Assembly: GCA_015499995.1 (NCBI GenBank)
Contig: JADNRV010000006.1
Coordinates: 186,001 to 250,000 of the forward strand
DNA: 64,000 bases
Origin: Flammula alnicola
Lineage: Eukaryota; Basidiomycota; Agaricomycetes; Agaricales; Strophariaceae
Reading direction: 5' to 3'
Under the pieces are notes generated by a model. The model did no database searches and was not told the origin of the DNA. It saw only the letters and a program-made list of their open reading frames with translations. Position numbers and translations under genes: made by a program. Below are positions 1 to 10,624 of this stretch, in pieces; the first letter of the stretch is position 1, and each line of letters starts with the position of its first letter.

Positions 1-113
1 GGCCTTGCAGATCGGAAGAGCATTGCTCCGTTCGTCATTTTCAGGTCCTTGGAAGCCCACCCTACAAAGTAATTAATCGGCACTTCCTGGATCAGAGCAG
101 TCACTGATCCCAT
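1..113 (-). CDS. possible 5' fragment of a divergent gene, off window
   Basis: From an ATG at 113 the minus strand stays open to the window edge (about 37 codons, beginning MGSVTALIQE). I do not recognise the peptide. The plus strand is also open over 1-72, so an open frame alone is weak support. Its start overlaps the TATA-like sequence of the lipase gene, which argues against it being a real start unless the promoter is shared. It could be chance. Confidence 0.18.
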   Translation of the reverse strand, partial: MGSVTALIQEVPINYFVGWASKDLKMTNGAMLFRSAR

Positions 114-120
114 ATATAAA
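113..120 (+). promoter_or_regulatory. TATA-like box upstream of the lipase gene
   Basis: TATATAAA lies 74 bp upstream of the ATG at 194, a plausible distance for a fungal core promoter. The assignment rests on the motif and spacing only. Confidence 0.4.
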
Positions 121-193
121 GATCCCTTAGAGAGTGTCAATTTATCCCCCACTCTTTCTCTGAAGCCAGTCTCTGCATACGCTAATCATCGTC

Positions 194-1968
194 ATGGAGG
201 ACTTTCGCAAGCTCAAGAGAACGATCCAGCTAGCCGAACTCGACCTGCTGCGTGCTCTCCCAATCGACCCCGATGTCGTAGTTCCTGAAGATGACGAAAG
301 CGCTGGTGTTATTGAAGGAGTCGCCCCCGCCAATGAAGAAGATGCCGCCCAGCGGCTCTTCAAGGACGACATAAAACAGATTAGAAAGTGGATCGCTGAA
401 CAAGCCCAAGCGATCAAGAAGGCTAAGGATAACCGTAAGCTCTCGTTATTTCGACCTCTAAGTCTTCATATGTGCAAGTGCTAACAGACTGTCGACGATA
501 CATACAGACGGCTCCGGAAAGTAAGTTACGCATTACTCTGTTCAGAAAACGTTCTCTGAAAAATATCTCTATTCAGTGCTGACATAGACTTCAACATTAT
601 GATGCTGAACTTCCTCGAGAGCGCGGCTACCTACTATAGGTGCGTACACATTAAGTTGCGCAACATTATGCAATGGCTTCACTGACTGTGCGAGCGTGCA
701 GGTCCAAGTCCAAGGTCTTGCAAGCTGTGAAGGCCATCCGCGCCGGCGACACGGAGAAAGCTCTCAAGTTCCTGAACGAGTCCCAAAAAAAGATTGACGA
801 AATCGTAAGCACTTCCAACGATCTGAAGACTTTAGACACGTACATATACTCATGGCTACGGTAGGCGGCCCTGCTGGATGCGGAATTCGTCGTCGCTGCG
901 GACTTTGTCGATGTAAGCCGCTCAATTTAAATCTCTGCTTTCGACGCCAAGATGAATGAACGAGCCTTTGTTGTCAGCGCACTCATGACGGTAACTGGAT
1001 CTGGGACGGCGCGTTTTGCGGTCTTTTTGTCTTCGAAGACGCCTCGTCGACTCAGCCATGGATGGGCTTAGCGTTCAAGGCCAGTACCTCATACCGGGCG
1101 CGCTAATTCGCATACTACAATTGATGCATCTTTCCAATAGGGAACGAAGACATTGGGCGAGTGGGCTATTGATGCGAGCTATGTCCCACAGGCGGCTTCT
1201 GGCGACACTCTCTATGGCTGTGATGTCCACGCTGGTTTCTACCAGGGACTTTTCGGCAGTTTCAAGGGAGAAATACCATTCGGTAGGCGGTGGTTATTTC
1301 TGCAGACAAAATGTATGTTAGTGTGCTAACTCGAGGCGCCGCAGAGCACATCGTGCAAGCACTTCAAGCGACATCGGCGAGATTCTCGAACAAGACTGCC
1401 GCAGTTGGAACGCACCACACCGTGAGCTCCCATCCGAACATATATTTTTCTTCTGACACTGAATACATCATTCCAGGGTCATTCGTTGTGAGGGGCGTAT
1501 GCCATTCTCTGCCATACCGAGCTCGTCCGCCGTTACAACACGACTCCGGGACTCGACTGGAGCATCAAGGACCTCGCTACCTTCGGCGGCCCGCGCGTGG
1601 CTCTCCAGCCGCTCGCAGATCTCGCCGCTCAAAGTCTGGCGGAGGACCAACACTCCTGGCGCGTCTGCAACAAGAACGACATTGTCTGCACCATCCCGCC
1701 TCCGATTGTGGGTCCTAGGTTCCGCTACATCCACCTCGACGACGCCTGGATGATCTCCGCGAACAAACCTGCGCAGCCTGTGGTGTCAGAGAGGCCGGAC
1801 AATCCTGTTCCGCCTCTCACCCAGATCCCTAACTTCCACTGTGCGTTTTCCCCCCTTTTTCGAGACTGCAGAATGACGCGGACGGACGGCGTCGACTGAC
1901 GGGATTGATTTTCAGTCGTCGATGCTTACTACCGGTCGCTCAAGAACCAGCTGACTGCTTCTAAGTAA
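194..1968 (+). CDS. class 3 lipase family protein, with an in-frame stop at the nucleophile elbow
   Basis: This is an alpha/beta-hydrolase of the fungal class 3 lipase family, expected to hydrolyse acylglycerol esters. The coding region is split into about nine short exons. Exon 1 (194-436) encodes a charged helical extension (MEDFRKLKRTIQ...) seen before the lipase core. The core includes DGNWIWDGAFCGLFVFED, GCDVHAGFYQGLFGSF, the nucleophile elbow GHSL-stop-GAY (from 1477), ATFGGPRVAL, and CNKNDIVCTIPP with FRYIHL carrying the Asp/His part of the triad. The last exon ends VDAYYRSLKNQLTASK at 1968. The odd point is a TGA at 1489-1491, exactly where the family has the first Gly after GHSL; the frame is open on both sides. 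It could be a null allele or a single-base error. No signal peptide is evident, so an intracellular enzyme is likely. Confidence 0.8.
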
Positions 1969-2454
1969 GGCTGATTGAAGAGGTCCGCTGGTATGTGCGG
2001 AAATTCGAAGATCGAATGAGCAATGTGTACGATAGCTTCGGCGCGCTGTTTTTCAAGCCTTGTGGTGTGTATTCTTTGCGACTTTCGGCGTTTGTACAGT
2101 AGTGTTGGTCAGACATGTTTGTGTTCCGTTGAAGAAATTCGAAGATGAACCTCGTCCTTTGTATTTATAATTCCAGACTGCTGTAGCATTCCACCACAGA
2201 GGGTACTAGTGAACGGCAGGCTGCAGGGTACACCACAAGACGGGCCGGATTGCAATATGGTCAATGTTTTGCTATTTGGCAGATTACAGCGTATTCGGAT
2301 ATTCGATTTATTACAAAAGACGACAGTAGTTAAAGAGGCAGAAATAATGGGCGAAAAAAACGAGGTCTCTCAAAGAACGCTCATAAAAAAAACAAGAGAG
2401 GCTATTGTACACACGTCGGGCTGGACTCGGGCAAGTGTAATTAACCCGGCAGTC
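1969..2454. other. tail-to-tail spacer between lipase and DUF89 genes
   Basis: This 486-bp stretch must hold the 3' ends of two converging transcripts. A 107-codon open frame at 2209-2532 runs through it but overlaps the last exon and last intron of the DUF89 gene on the other strand. It has no recognisable domain, so I do not call it a gene. Confidence 0.5.
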
Positions 2455-4379
2455 CTAAGCAAACCGTACTTTCTCGCCAGGCCGGCCTTCGGAAAGGAGT
2501 ACGACAGCCTGAGAACCGTCATAATTCAATAATCATCCTACAACGATAAGGCTCTGAAAAGACTTACGTATTTTCCACTGATTTTCCATCCAGGCTCGGT
2601 CTCATCGAGGTTCTCGGCGATGTCATCGCCTTCAACACCGAGACCGACAACGACGTCGCTCTTGATAGTCCTCAAACTCACAATAGCAGGGGCCCCAGCT
2701 GAGCTTGCCATTGGCCCGATAGCTACGTCGAACGGGGTGCTTGCAGGTGCAGCGCAATCGTAGGTCAACTTGCGGTGGTTGAGATCTCCTTTAAAGATGA
2801 CCAGATCCGAACGAGAAAGGTGAAGGAAGAGATCGGGGGCCTCTGAGTGTAGATCCCAGAAAGTGTATCCAGTACACCAGAAAGGATGCTGCTCGTACAC
2901 CCATTTGCCTTCTTTTTCATATTGCTGTAATCAACAGTAAATATTTTAGCAAATCTTATCTCGATTTTGAAAATCAATACATACCTTCCAACGAGCACCC
3001 AGCCTGCGAAGAGATTCTAGCTCCGCGTCGCTCGCCTTTGGGAACAGTTGACCGTATACCATGATGTTTAACAGCCATTCCCAATCCTTCTTGGTAACAT
3101 CAGAGACGAACCATGGGTATCGCTTACCGTGGAAGCGAATTTGAGTAGCAAGACCACTTTGCAGTAGGAAATCGGCTAAACGGGGCGAAAATGAGTGAAT
3201 GCGTGGGACTGTGTAAAAAATTCACGGTACCGTAGACACAATCGCAGTAGAGTTCGAAGCCGGCATTATCAAGAATGAAGTCGACTCTACCGCCGGTCCT
3301 CTCTCGAAGGGTTTTCACATGTTCCCAAAGGCGATTGACATCATTGCCAAGAATATTTTTCTCCGTTGCTGCCAATTGATCACCACCCGTGGACTGAAGA
3401 GCCTTAATTTGGTCTTCGGTCATGTTGATCAAGAGGGAGAGGTCCGTTGAATTTCCCCAAAGGCAAACTGAGATAAAAAGTAAGATAAGAAATCCAGAAA
3501 TGGACAAAGGATTCCAAACCTTGGGTCAGTTCGAGGAACATCAAGCGTTCTGCCTCAAGCTTCTCTTTCGTGGAAAATTTATCAGAGATCTTGAATGGTT
3601 CTGCAAAACGCAGTGATAATTCGAAGACCGCGTCAGTTGAACGCGAGAATGTGTCGCACTAGAAACAAAAAAAGTCAAAATAGTTTGATGGATAATATAT
3701 ATGCGCCTTACTTTCTGTCGGTAAAACACATCATAGTCCTTCCAGAATTTGCTGACACTGAAGCATTCGTGAAGTCTGCGATACTTGTAGGCTTCTGCGA
3801 AGAGCCAGGGAGCGTTCATGAAATCTTTGCCTGTATGGGTCGCATGACGTCATTAGCCTATTCGGGTGTAGCCTTACGGATATAGGTACCTTGGAAGAAT
3901 TTGGCAATCTCCTTATTCCACAGGGCCACATCTGCTTCATCGTCGTCGACAATGGGCCGCAGCTTTGCGTTACCGCTGAGATCAGTCATGAGGTCGCCCA
4001 TGCGGTCAATACATTGGACGAGATCGACGACACGTTCTTCCGACGACTGACTGTTCAAGGAGCGGGTAGCATCTTCAATAGCTTTTCCCAAGATGGTGGG
4101 CAAGCGAGATTGCATCGTGGCGTGGGCGAAAGAGTACTCATGGTAACCACGGTAGGCGGGCCAAGGCGGGTTGTTAGGATCGACCTTGAGCGGGGGGTCA
4201 GAAATTTTACCATTACCTGAGCAAGTTTACGCGCATATACTTACTCGTGTGGGGGTCCTCGGCCAGGGCGCTTTGATATCTTTCTTGCTTGGAAGATGGC
4301 CGAGACTTAAAGTGACCCTTGAGGGAGCCCCTGAGGACGACATGGTGGGGGGTACGCCATTGGCAGGGGTTGTTGACAT
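2455..4379 (-). CDS. DUF89 / ARMT1-like metal-dependent phosphatase family protein
   Basis: This belongs to the DUF89 damage-control phosphatase family (human ARMT1, yeast YMR027W), metal-dependent hydrolases of damaged phosphometabolites; ARMT1 has also been described as a protein-glutamate methyltransferase. The start is at 4379 (MSTTPANGVPP). An intron of about 60 bp then joins to VDPNNPPWPAYRGYHEYSFAH. The core carries ECIDRMGDL-like DRMGDLMTDL, KDFMNAPWLFAEAYKYRR, LWGNSTDLSLL, the metal-binding FILDNAGFELYCD, and FKGDLNHRK. A short last exon (2455-2508) was recovered by splicing 2509-2567 and ends AVVLLSEGRPGEKVRFA. No frame break was found. Its 5' end faces the coiled-coil gene across 1.1 kb. 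Confidence 0.9.
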
Positions 4380-5520
4380 CTTGAAAGAAGGGTTTGCTTC
4401 TGGTAAATGGCGAGTAAACAGAAATTAGCAACACGCGCATATAGGAGCCAAGGACGGGGTATACTGACTTTAGATGCTGATAATGGTGGTGTGGAAGAAG
4501 GAGCAGGTTGCGGTTTTTTTCCTTTTTTGAGCGGATAAGAATATTGTTGACGCGTATGTCTTAGATGAAAACCAAAGGCTGAAAGATGACGATTCGAAGG
4601 GAATTTTGCTGCATTTTATAATAAAAAGGTCGCTGTGCCGACGGACCTAAAATCTCTACTCGTTTCATCAAGGCGCAGTGGAGCTGGTGTCACCAGGAGC
4701 TTTTTTCCGGGATCAGCGCTTCCCCAAAGGACAAAATGTAGCAGAAAAACGACATGGATTTTCCAATCGGGGGGACTGAGGTGTGTGTGTGTGACGTCAA
4801 TCGGTTATCTTGATACTTGTTCGTCGGTCCGTTAATAATTCTATTACGTCGTATCCAACTCCAAAGAGAGACAGCGAAAGAGTGCAGAAAAGGTAACTAG
4901 ACGCTTGACCTATTTTCGTCGCCAGAACCGAGTGGGGCCTGATTAGAGCGGGTTGCTGTCTTCAGTGGCATATGCAATTCCCTGGAATACTCTTCGTTAG
5001 CAGCTAACATATGATAAGAGCATAGTCAGGATACGTGGACTCACAATGCCATAAGCGGGCCTCCCACCCTGAATTCATGGTTCCATGCATCTTTTGCTCC
5101 TGTGAGTACGGATGGATTTTTATACCCCAAACTTAAATATTCTTCTTCTCCACGTCTCCATCAAGTCTCCGTCCACACATGACCGCTGATTGAATATACT
5201 TACGAACGCGAAGTCTAGACTCAAAGCAGTCCAACAGGGTGGCGATTGGCGGCAGTTTAAGAGACGTCTTGTCGAAGCTTGTCGACGTCGAAGGTTTGAC
5301 CGCTCCAACCCTTCACTCGTGGGCACAAGTTTACAATGCATTGTCATCCGTATTGAGTCAGGGCTAATTAATCAAACACGATCACATGGTGTTATCTCAA
5401 CGCGTTTTGTACGTTTGGTCAGTCACGTGAAGTTCGCCAGACAGGCCACAGTCCGACGCTGTTCAACTTGGAATTTCTAAACTTGATCCTGTATTCGCTC
5501 GGGATCTATCCAAGGTAGCC
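4380..5520. promoter_or_regulatory. divergent intergenic region with a CRE palindrome
   Basis: This 1.14-kb region separates the DUF89 gene (-) from the coiled-coil gene (+). It holds a (GT)n run at about 4781-4792 directly followed by TGACGTCA at 4792-4799, a consensus CRE/ATF site. Open frames here (for example 5190-5480) lack an ATG start or a recognisable domain and are not called. Confidence 0.35.
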
Positions 5521-8500
5521 ATGTCTACCTGGAACCTCGGCATCGATGATGTCTCAGATGAAACTCGCGCATTCAAAGATAAATTATCGAGTAAAGGTGA
5601 GGACAAGAAACCGACTTTTGGAGCATGTGGCTTACTAGACTCTATAGATGGCCAAATTGCTGCCCAGCAGGATCGAATTGCAAAACAAGCAGCAGATTAC
5701 GAAGAACTTAAAGAAAGACTTAACGAGGCGTTGCACCAGGTCCTATCTTTTAATCATTTACGGTGAAGAAGTAACGACTAACCTAATTATATCCTATCAG
5801 TTGACGTCCGAAACCCAACGAGCACTGTGCCTCGAATCTGACCTTCAACAACGAACAGAAGATCTACGAAACGAAAGGATAGCCTCAGACAATGCAAAGT
5901 CTGCGCTCGCTACCGCACTGGAGAAGAACAAGGAGAGCAACCTCGAGCTACGCCAACTGGAGACACCCTCGAAAGAATATCGCATACCTCTGACGAGCAT
6001 AATGCTCGCGGCACCAAGCTAGGACGAGAAAAGTCCATGCTCGAAGAACGTGTCAAGGAGCTAGAATCTAACCTCCGGCAAATTCTGCACCAACCCCAGC
6101 AATAACACCTGGTCGACGAGGAATACCACGGCCTCGATCATCTTCTCTGTCTGACTTTAAGATCACAACGTTGGAGCAAGACCTTAACGAATCCCGAGCC
6201 TTGCTAGCCAATAAGGAGACGGAATTGGTGACTGTTGGCCAGAAGTTGTCCCAGGTGCAAGGGGATCGCCTCAAGGCCGACAACGAGAAGATGGCAGCGG
6301 AGATGAAATGGAGTGCTCAAGTCGAGGCACTGCAAGCTTCGCTAGAGGAGAGGAAGAAGAGCTGGTCTACTTGAAGGAGCAGCAGGGCGATGGCAGTCGC
6401 GAGGAAGAGTTGTTGAGGAGGATTGAAGAAGACGACGCGAAGATTGCGGCGCTAGAGCTGATGTTGCGAGCAGAGGATTCCCAGCAACTGAAGGAGAGAC
6501 TGCGGCGCATGGAAGCCCAGCTGAAGGAAGGACAACGACGGCTGACTGCCAGTGAGGAGCACAAGTCGAGCTTGTCAGGGGAAAGAGGAGGCTCTCGACG
6601 AATTGGAAGAGAGTCGTCGAGAGTTGCACCGAGTTGTGAAAGAATTACATGAAAGAAAGGCTCGCGATCATGCTTTCAATGAAAAGTGAGTCTATTCGTC
6701 ATTCTACGTATCATCTCTCTTTAACATGGATGATAGGGCTGTTAAAACATTGGAGACATGCGACGACCCCCTAATGAACGACGATTCTTGTCTCATCGAC
6801 ATGGATACCCTCGAACCCCAAGCTATGCAATCATCACCCGTGACACCCATTTCTCATCCCGTACCCGAAGGCGACTCGGACACCGTCACCCAAATTGAGC
6901 GCCTTCTGCTCGCAATTGACAGACTCCGGGGCGAAAGGGACAGCCTTCGCCGCGATGTCCAATTTTTGGAATCCGAGTCTCGCTTTGCTATCGAAGCTCT
7001 CGAAGCTAAATTATCAGCATCGATGTCGACAGCCAGTAATACACAGACCTTGGCTACTATCGACCAGCTTAGGGCAGAGATGGACGACATGCATGCTCAG
7101 ATGCTCGCGGTGGGTGAGCAATACGAGGCCAACACCCGCGCGAAGAATCTGGAGATTAGGCGACTGGGTGTGCAAGTGCAGGGCTTAGCAGTCGTGCTGG
7201 ATTATGCTGCCCCCAGGCGGAGGCCGCAAAATTATCTTGACGGAGAAGGCCAATACGAGCTGCGGCTAGTCAGACGGCACTTCAAGACTGCCAAGTTGAC
7301 GACAAACAGGACCTGGTGATGCAATACGATCTTACGAAGCTGAGCTTAGAGACAATTATAAGCGAACGCGATGATCTTCTCAACCAGCTGCGAACCAAGG
7401 ACGCTCATTGGGAGAAGGAGCTAGAGGCAGTAAGGCAGGATGAACAAGAATGCCGTGAACGATTGGATGAAGCTATGCGCGAGATGGCAGACCTCAACGA
7501 CCAACTGGAGGACCTCGAATCCGACCGCGACTCTCTCACTCTGCAAGTCACGAATCTGACAACTGATTTACAGGTCGCACAGGACGAGCTTACCAATGCC
7601 GAGAGCCGCTACACAAACCTCCAATTCCACCAATTGAACTCAATGACTTCTAGTGAAGCCACTCGAACTCTGCGCGAACACATTGAAGAGCTCGAGATGC
7701 GGGTCATGCGGAGGACAGAACAGATTGGTATTCACCAACACGACATTCGTCGTCTCGAGACCAACCTGCGACTTCAAGAAGAGCGGCTCAATGAGCTGAT
7801 GACCGAGTTGGAGATGATGGCTGCCCAGAAGGATGCGATGGTGGAGGATTGTGCGGACGCACGAGAAGCGAGAGACGAGGCTCTTACCCGTGTGGAGGCT
7901 TTGGAAGATGATTTGGAGGCCCTGGAAGGACGCAACAGCGAGAATAAAGCTCTCGTCACGAGCTTGATCGCTGTTATTGCCGATACGGTTTCTCGAGCCC
8001 GGGAGGCTATTCGCCAGGCGAGGTCACAAACAACTGGTGTACATCAAGATCTTTCCGCGTCTCAAGAGCAAAGGACAGAAGTACAACAAGAACTAGACGA
8101 GAAGATTGCGAGTTTGATGTCATTAACTCGGGAATCTGAGGAGCACCGCGACGAGCTCGAGAAAGTACGCCTTGCGCTGGCTCAATGCCAAACGGAAGCC
8201 AGGAACTGTCAACCCTGGCACAAAGTCTGCAGGAAGAGAAGGCGGCGCTGGAATCCGTCTCGCTGCTCTACAGGAGCAAGGCCCCGACGCTACAAATACC
8301 GATCTTCAACGTCAACTCCAGGACCGTCTACAAGAGAAGGAACAGTCTGGCTCAACCAACGAAGATGCAGAGCGTGCTCTAGTACAACTCAAGCTCCAGC
8401 ACGCAGAAGCTCTAGGTGCGGTACAAGGACGTCTCGTCGAGACCGAAAGCGCGTTGGAGGAGCTTCAAACTCGATACGAGTCCTCCGAAGAAGGCCACCA

Positions 8501-10326
8501 GAGGGCTGCGGAGGATGCCAAGACGTCGATTGAAGAGCTCGAACAACGTCTTGCAGCCACGACCAAGACTTTGTCGGAGCTTCGTCAACTTCACGACCGG
8601 GCGGAAGCGCAGGGAAAAGACCACACGAAAAGATCTCTGAGCTACAGGAGGCACTAAGCAAGTCGGAGAATGTTCATCAAGAAGCCCTGCAATTGCACGA
8701 AAGCCTTCAAGCCGAAAACGCGCGTCTAACTCAAGAGCTCGAAAAGGTTCAAGAAGAGCATGACACCCTTGTCGCTCACTCTCGCGAGGAACACCAAATC
8801 GTCCAACAAGAGCTGGAGAGAAAGGTCCAATCGTTACAGGGTCGCTTCGAGGAAGAGACGCGTCTTCTCGATATTTCGAAGGAAGAAGCTGCCCGACTTG
8901 CTCTGCGACTATCAGAGGAGACCGAGAAACGTGCACAAGACCATAAAGCGCATACACTCGCCTTATCGTCTGCCAACGAACGAGCGGACGTTGCTGAAGA
9001 AACTATCTCACAATTGCGATCTGATTTGGCTGGGCTTCAGGAAACCCTCCAACAGGCCCAGCACAATTTTGGCGGCTGAAGAAGAGAAGACGATCCTCCA
9101 ACAAGAGATTACGACGCACGAGGCGGAGGTTCAGAAATCGAAGTCCCTGAGTCGTTATCTTGAAGCTCAAATTAAAGATAGGTACGTGAATTTTCTAATG
9201 TGTGTGTCAATGGTTTTAGACTGACGGATTACTCTCAATAGTGATCATCTTGTAACCACCTTGAAAGGCGATATTGAGCGCCTTCATGCTGACCTCGCTC
9301 GTTCTGAGAAAGCATGCAAGGCCGCTGAAGTTAATCTCAGTTTGCAAAATGCACAACACAAACGCGAGACAACAGAATTCCGGCGCGAATTGTCAGCATT
9401 GCGAACACGGCCAAATCTCGAGCAAGCCCTTGCCGAACTGGAAGAACGCAACACCGAGATGGAGGATTTGCTCCGAGCTAAATGCACGGAAATCGAGGAG
9501 AATGACGATCGAGTCCTTGAGTAAGCCTTTTTGTTTGTGTATGCTATGATCCGGTTGCTAACTTGTTGCTATAAAGGATGCTAAAAGAAAAGAAAAAACT
9601 TACTACCAAAGTCGAGTCCCTTACTCGCAAGGTCCAGAACTTGCAAGCAAAACTTGCTGCGGCCAAGGCTTCAGCGCCAGCCTCAGCTTCGAGTCCCGTG
9701 CAACCCCTTCCAACAACAGCCCCTCAACCTAAAGTCATTTCACCGTCAGTTGCCTTAGCTGCTCAAACCCCACAAAGCCTTAGCGCCCCTTTCTCGCGAC
9801 CCCGATCCGCTACCTCATCCTCGGCTCCTCATGCGACACAATCTTCCACAGCTAGCCCACCCTCACTGACGCGTAAACGATCTGAACGAATTGTTTCAGG
9901 CCCCTCATCTCTTCCAGAGCTAAAACGCCAGAGCGAAGCAGGGCGATTACCCCTGTGTTCAAGGCTCGGACTCCCGAACGCCGCCATCTGCCTGAGGTGG
10001 ACCCCATGCCATCTGCTGTCGTTATTGGCAAGAAACGCTCTGCTCCTGATGACTTCGAGGTCTGCGAGAACATGCCCGCTCAGGCCTTCACGGCTGAGGG
10101 CGAGGATGTGGAGAATAGAACCCCAAGGGTGCGTCGGGTGTTGAACAGTTTGCAATCGGGTTTCACTCCACTTCGTAACCAAAATCGCCCTACCGCCCCT
10201 ATGCCTTCTCCAAGACGCACTGCACCAGTTCGTTCGTCTCCTTTTATTTCAGACATGACCAATAGCCCCCATCCCATCCCACCGATGCCATCTTCGTCAG
10301 CGAAGCCTCCAAACGCAGTTGGCTAG
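5521..10326 (+). CDS. large coiled-coil protein, frame-disrupted
   Basis: The start is MSTWNLGIDDVSDETRAFKDK at 5521. Nearly all of the region then encodes heptad-rich coiled coil (for example TEDLRNERIASDNAKSALAT and ELEKVQEEHDTLVAH). The C-terminus is a Pro/Ser/Arg-rich basic tail with many S/T-P sites (TPVFKARTPERR, SPRRTAPVRSSPF) ending at 10326. That layout resembles cytoskeletal, spindle-pole or kinetochore scaffolds, but I do not recognise the family and do not assign a role. The coding sense moves between frames near 5965, 6080, 6355, 6580, about 7200-7310, 8205, 8270, 8630, 9070 and 9935 without good splice sites, while amino-acid character is kept on both sides. This fits single-base indels in the sequence, or a recently decayed gene. 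True introns are likely at 5742-5801, about 6687-6735, 9181-9241 and 9522-9576. Confidence 0.6.
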
Positions 10327-10624
10327 GGAAAATCCGGGGTTCGTCGCAGCCAGCTGAAAGACCCTCTGGTATGAGTCATTATTTGATAGAGGAGAATCCT
10401 CATGACAGGACTTGCTCTCTCCAGTGTACGTTAGTCTTTAGTAATTATGAATATGCCGAACCTATTTTTCTCCTTTGTCAATGCATTTATGATACTTATG
10501 TAGCATTTTTCGCATATTTTGCATCATATGGATGTATTTCTAGCCAAATTAATTTTCAATATGACCTTTATTCACGACACCACAATAATTGGTCAGTCGA
10601 CAGAATATTTAAATTCAAGGTGTG
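10327..10624. other. AT-rich spacer before the tomosyn-like gene
   Basis: About 300 bp of AT-rich sequence lie between the coiled-coil stop and the first possible ATG of the next gene. It contains only short chance open frames and TATTTAAA-like sequence near 10606-10615 that could serve as a core promoter. Confidence 0.35.

Noticed and set aside
9..21. AGATCGGAAGAGC, an exact match to the 13-base start of a common sequencing adapter
   Set aside because: The bases after it do not continue the adapter on either side, and both strands stay open through it, so a chance match is more likely than adapter contamination. Read evidence would settle it.
2209..2532. 107-codon open frame on the plus strand
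   Set aside because: It overlaps the final intron and exon of the DUF89 gene on the other strand and has no recognisable domain.
5190..5480. Open frame upstream of the coiled-coil gene
   Set aside because: It has no ATG start and lies in a divergent promoter; composition looks non-coding.
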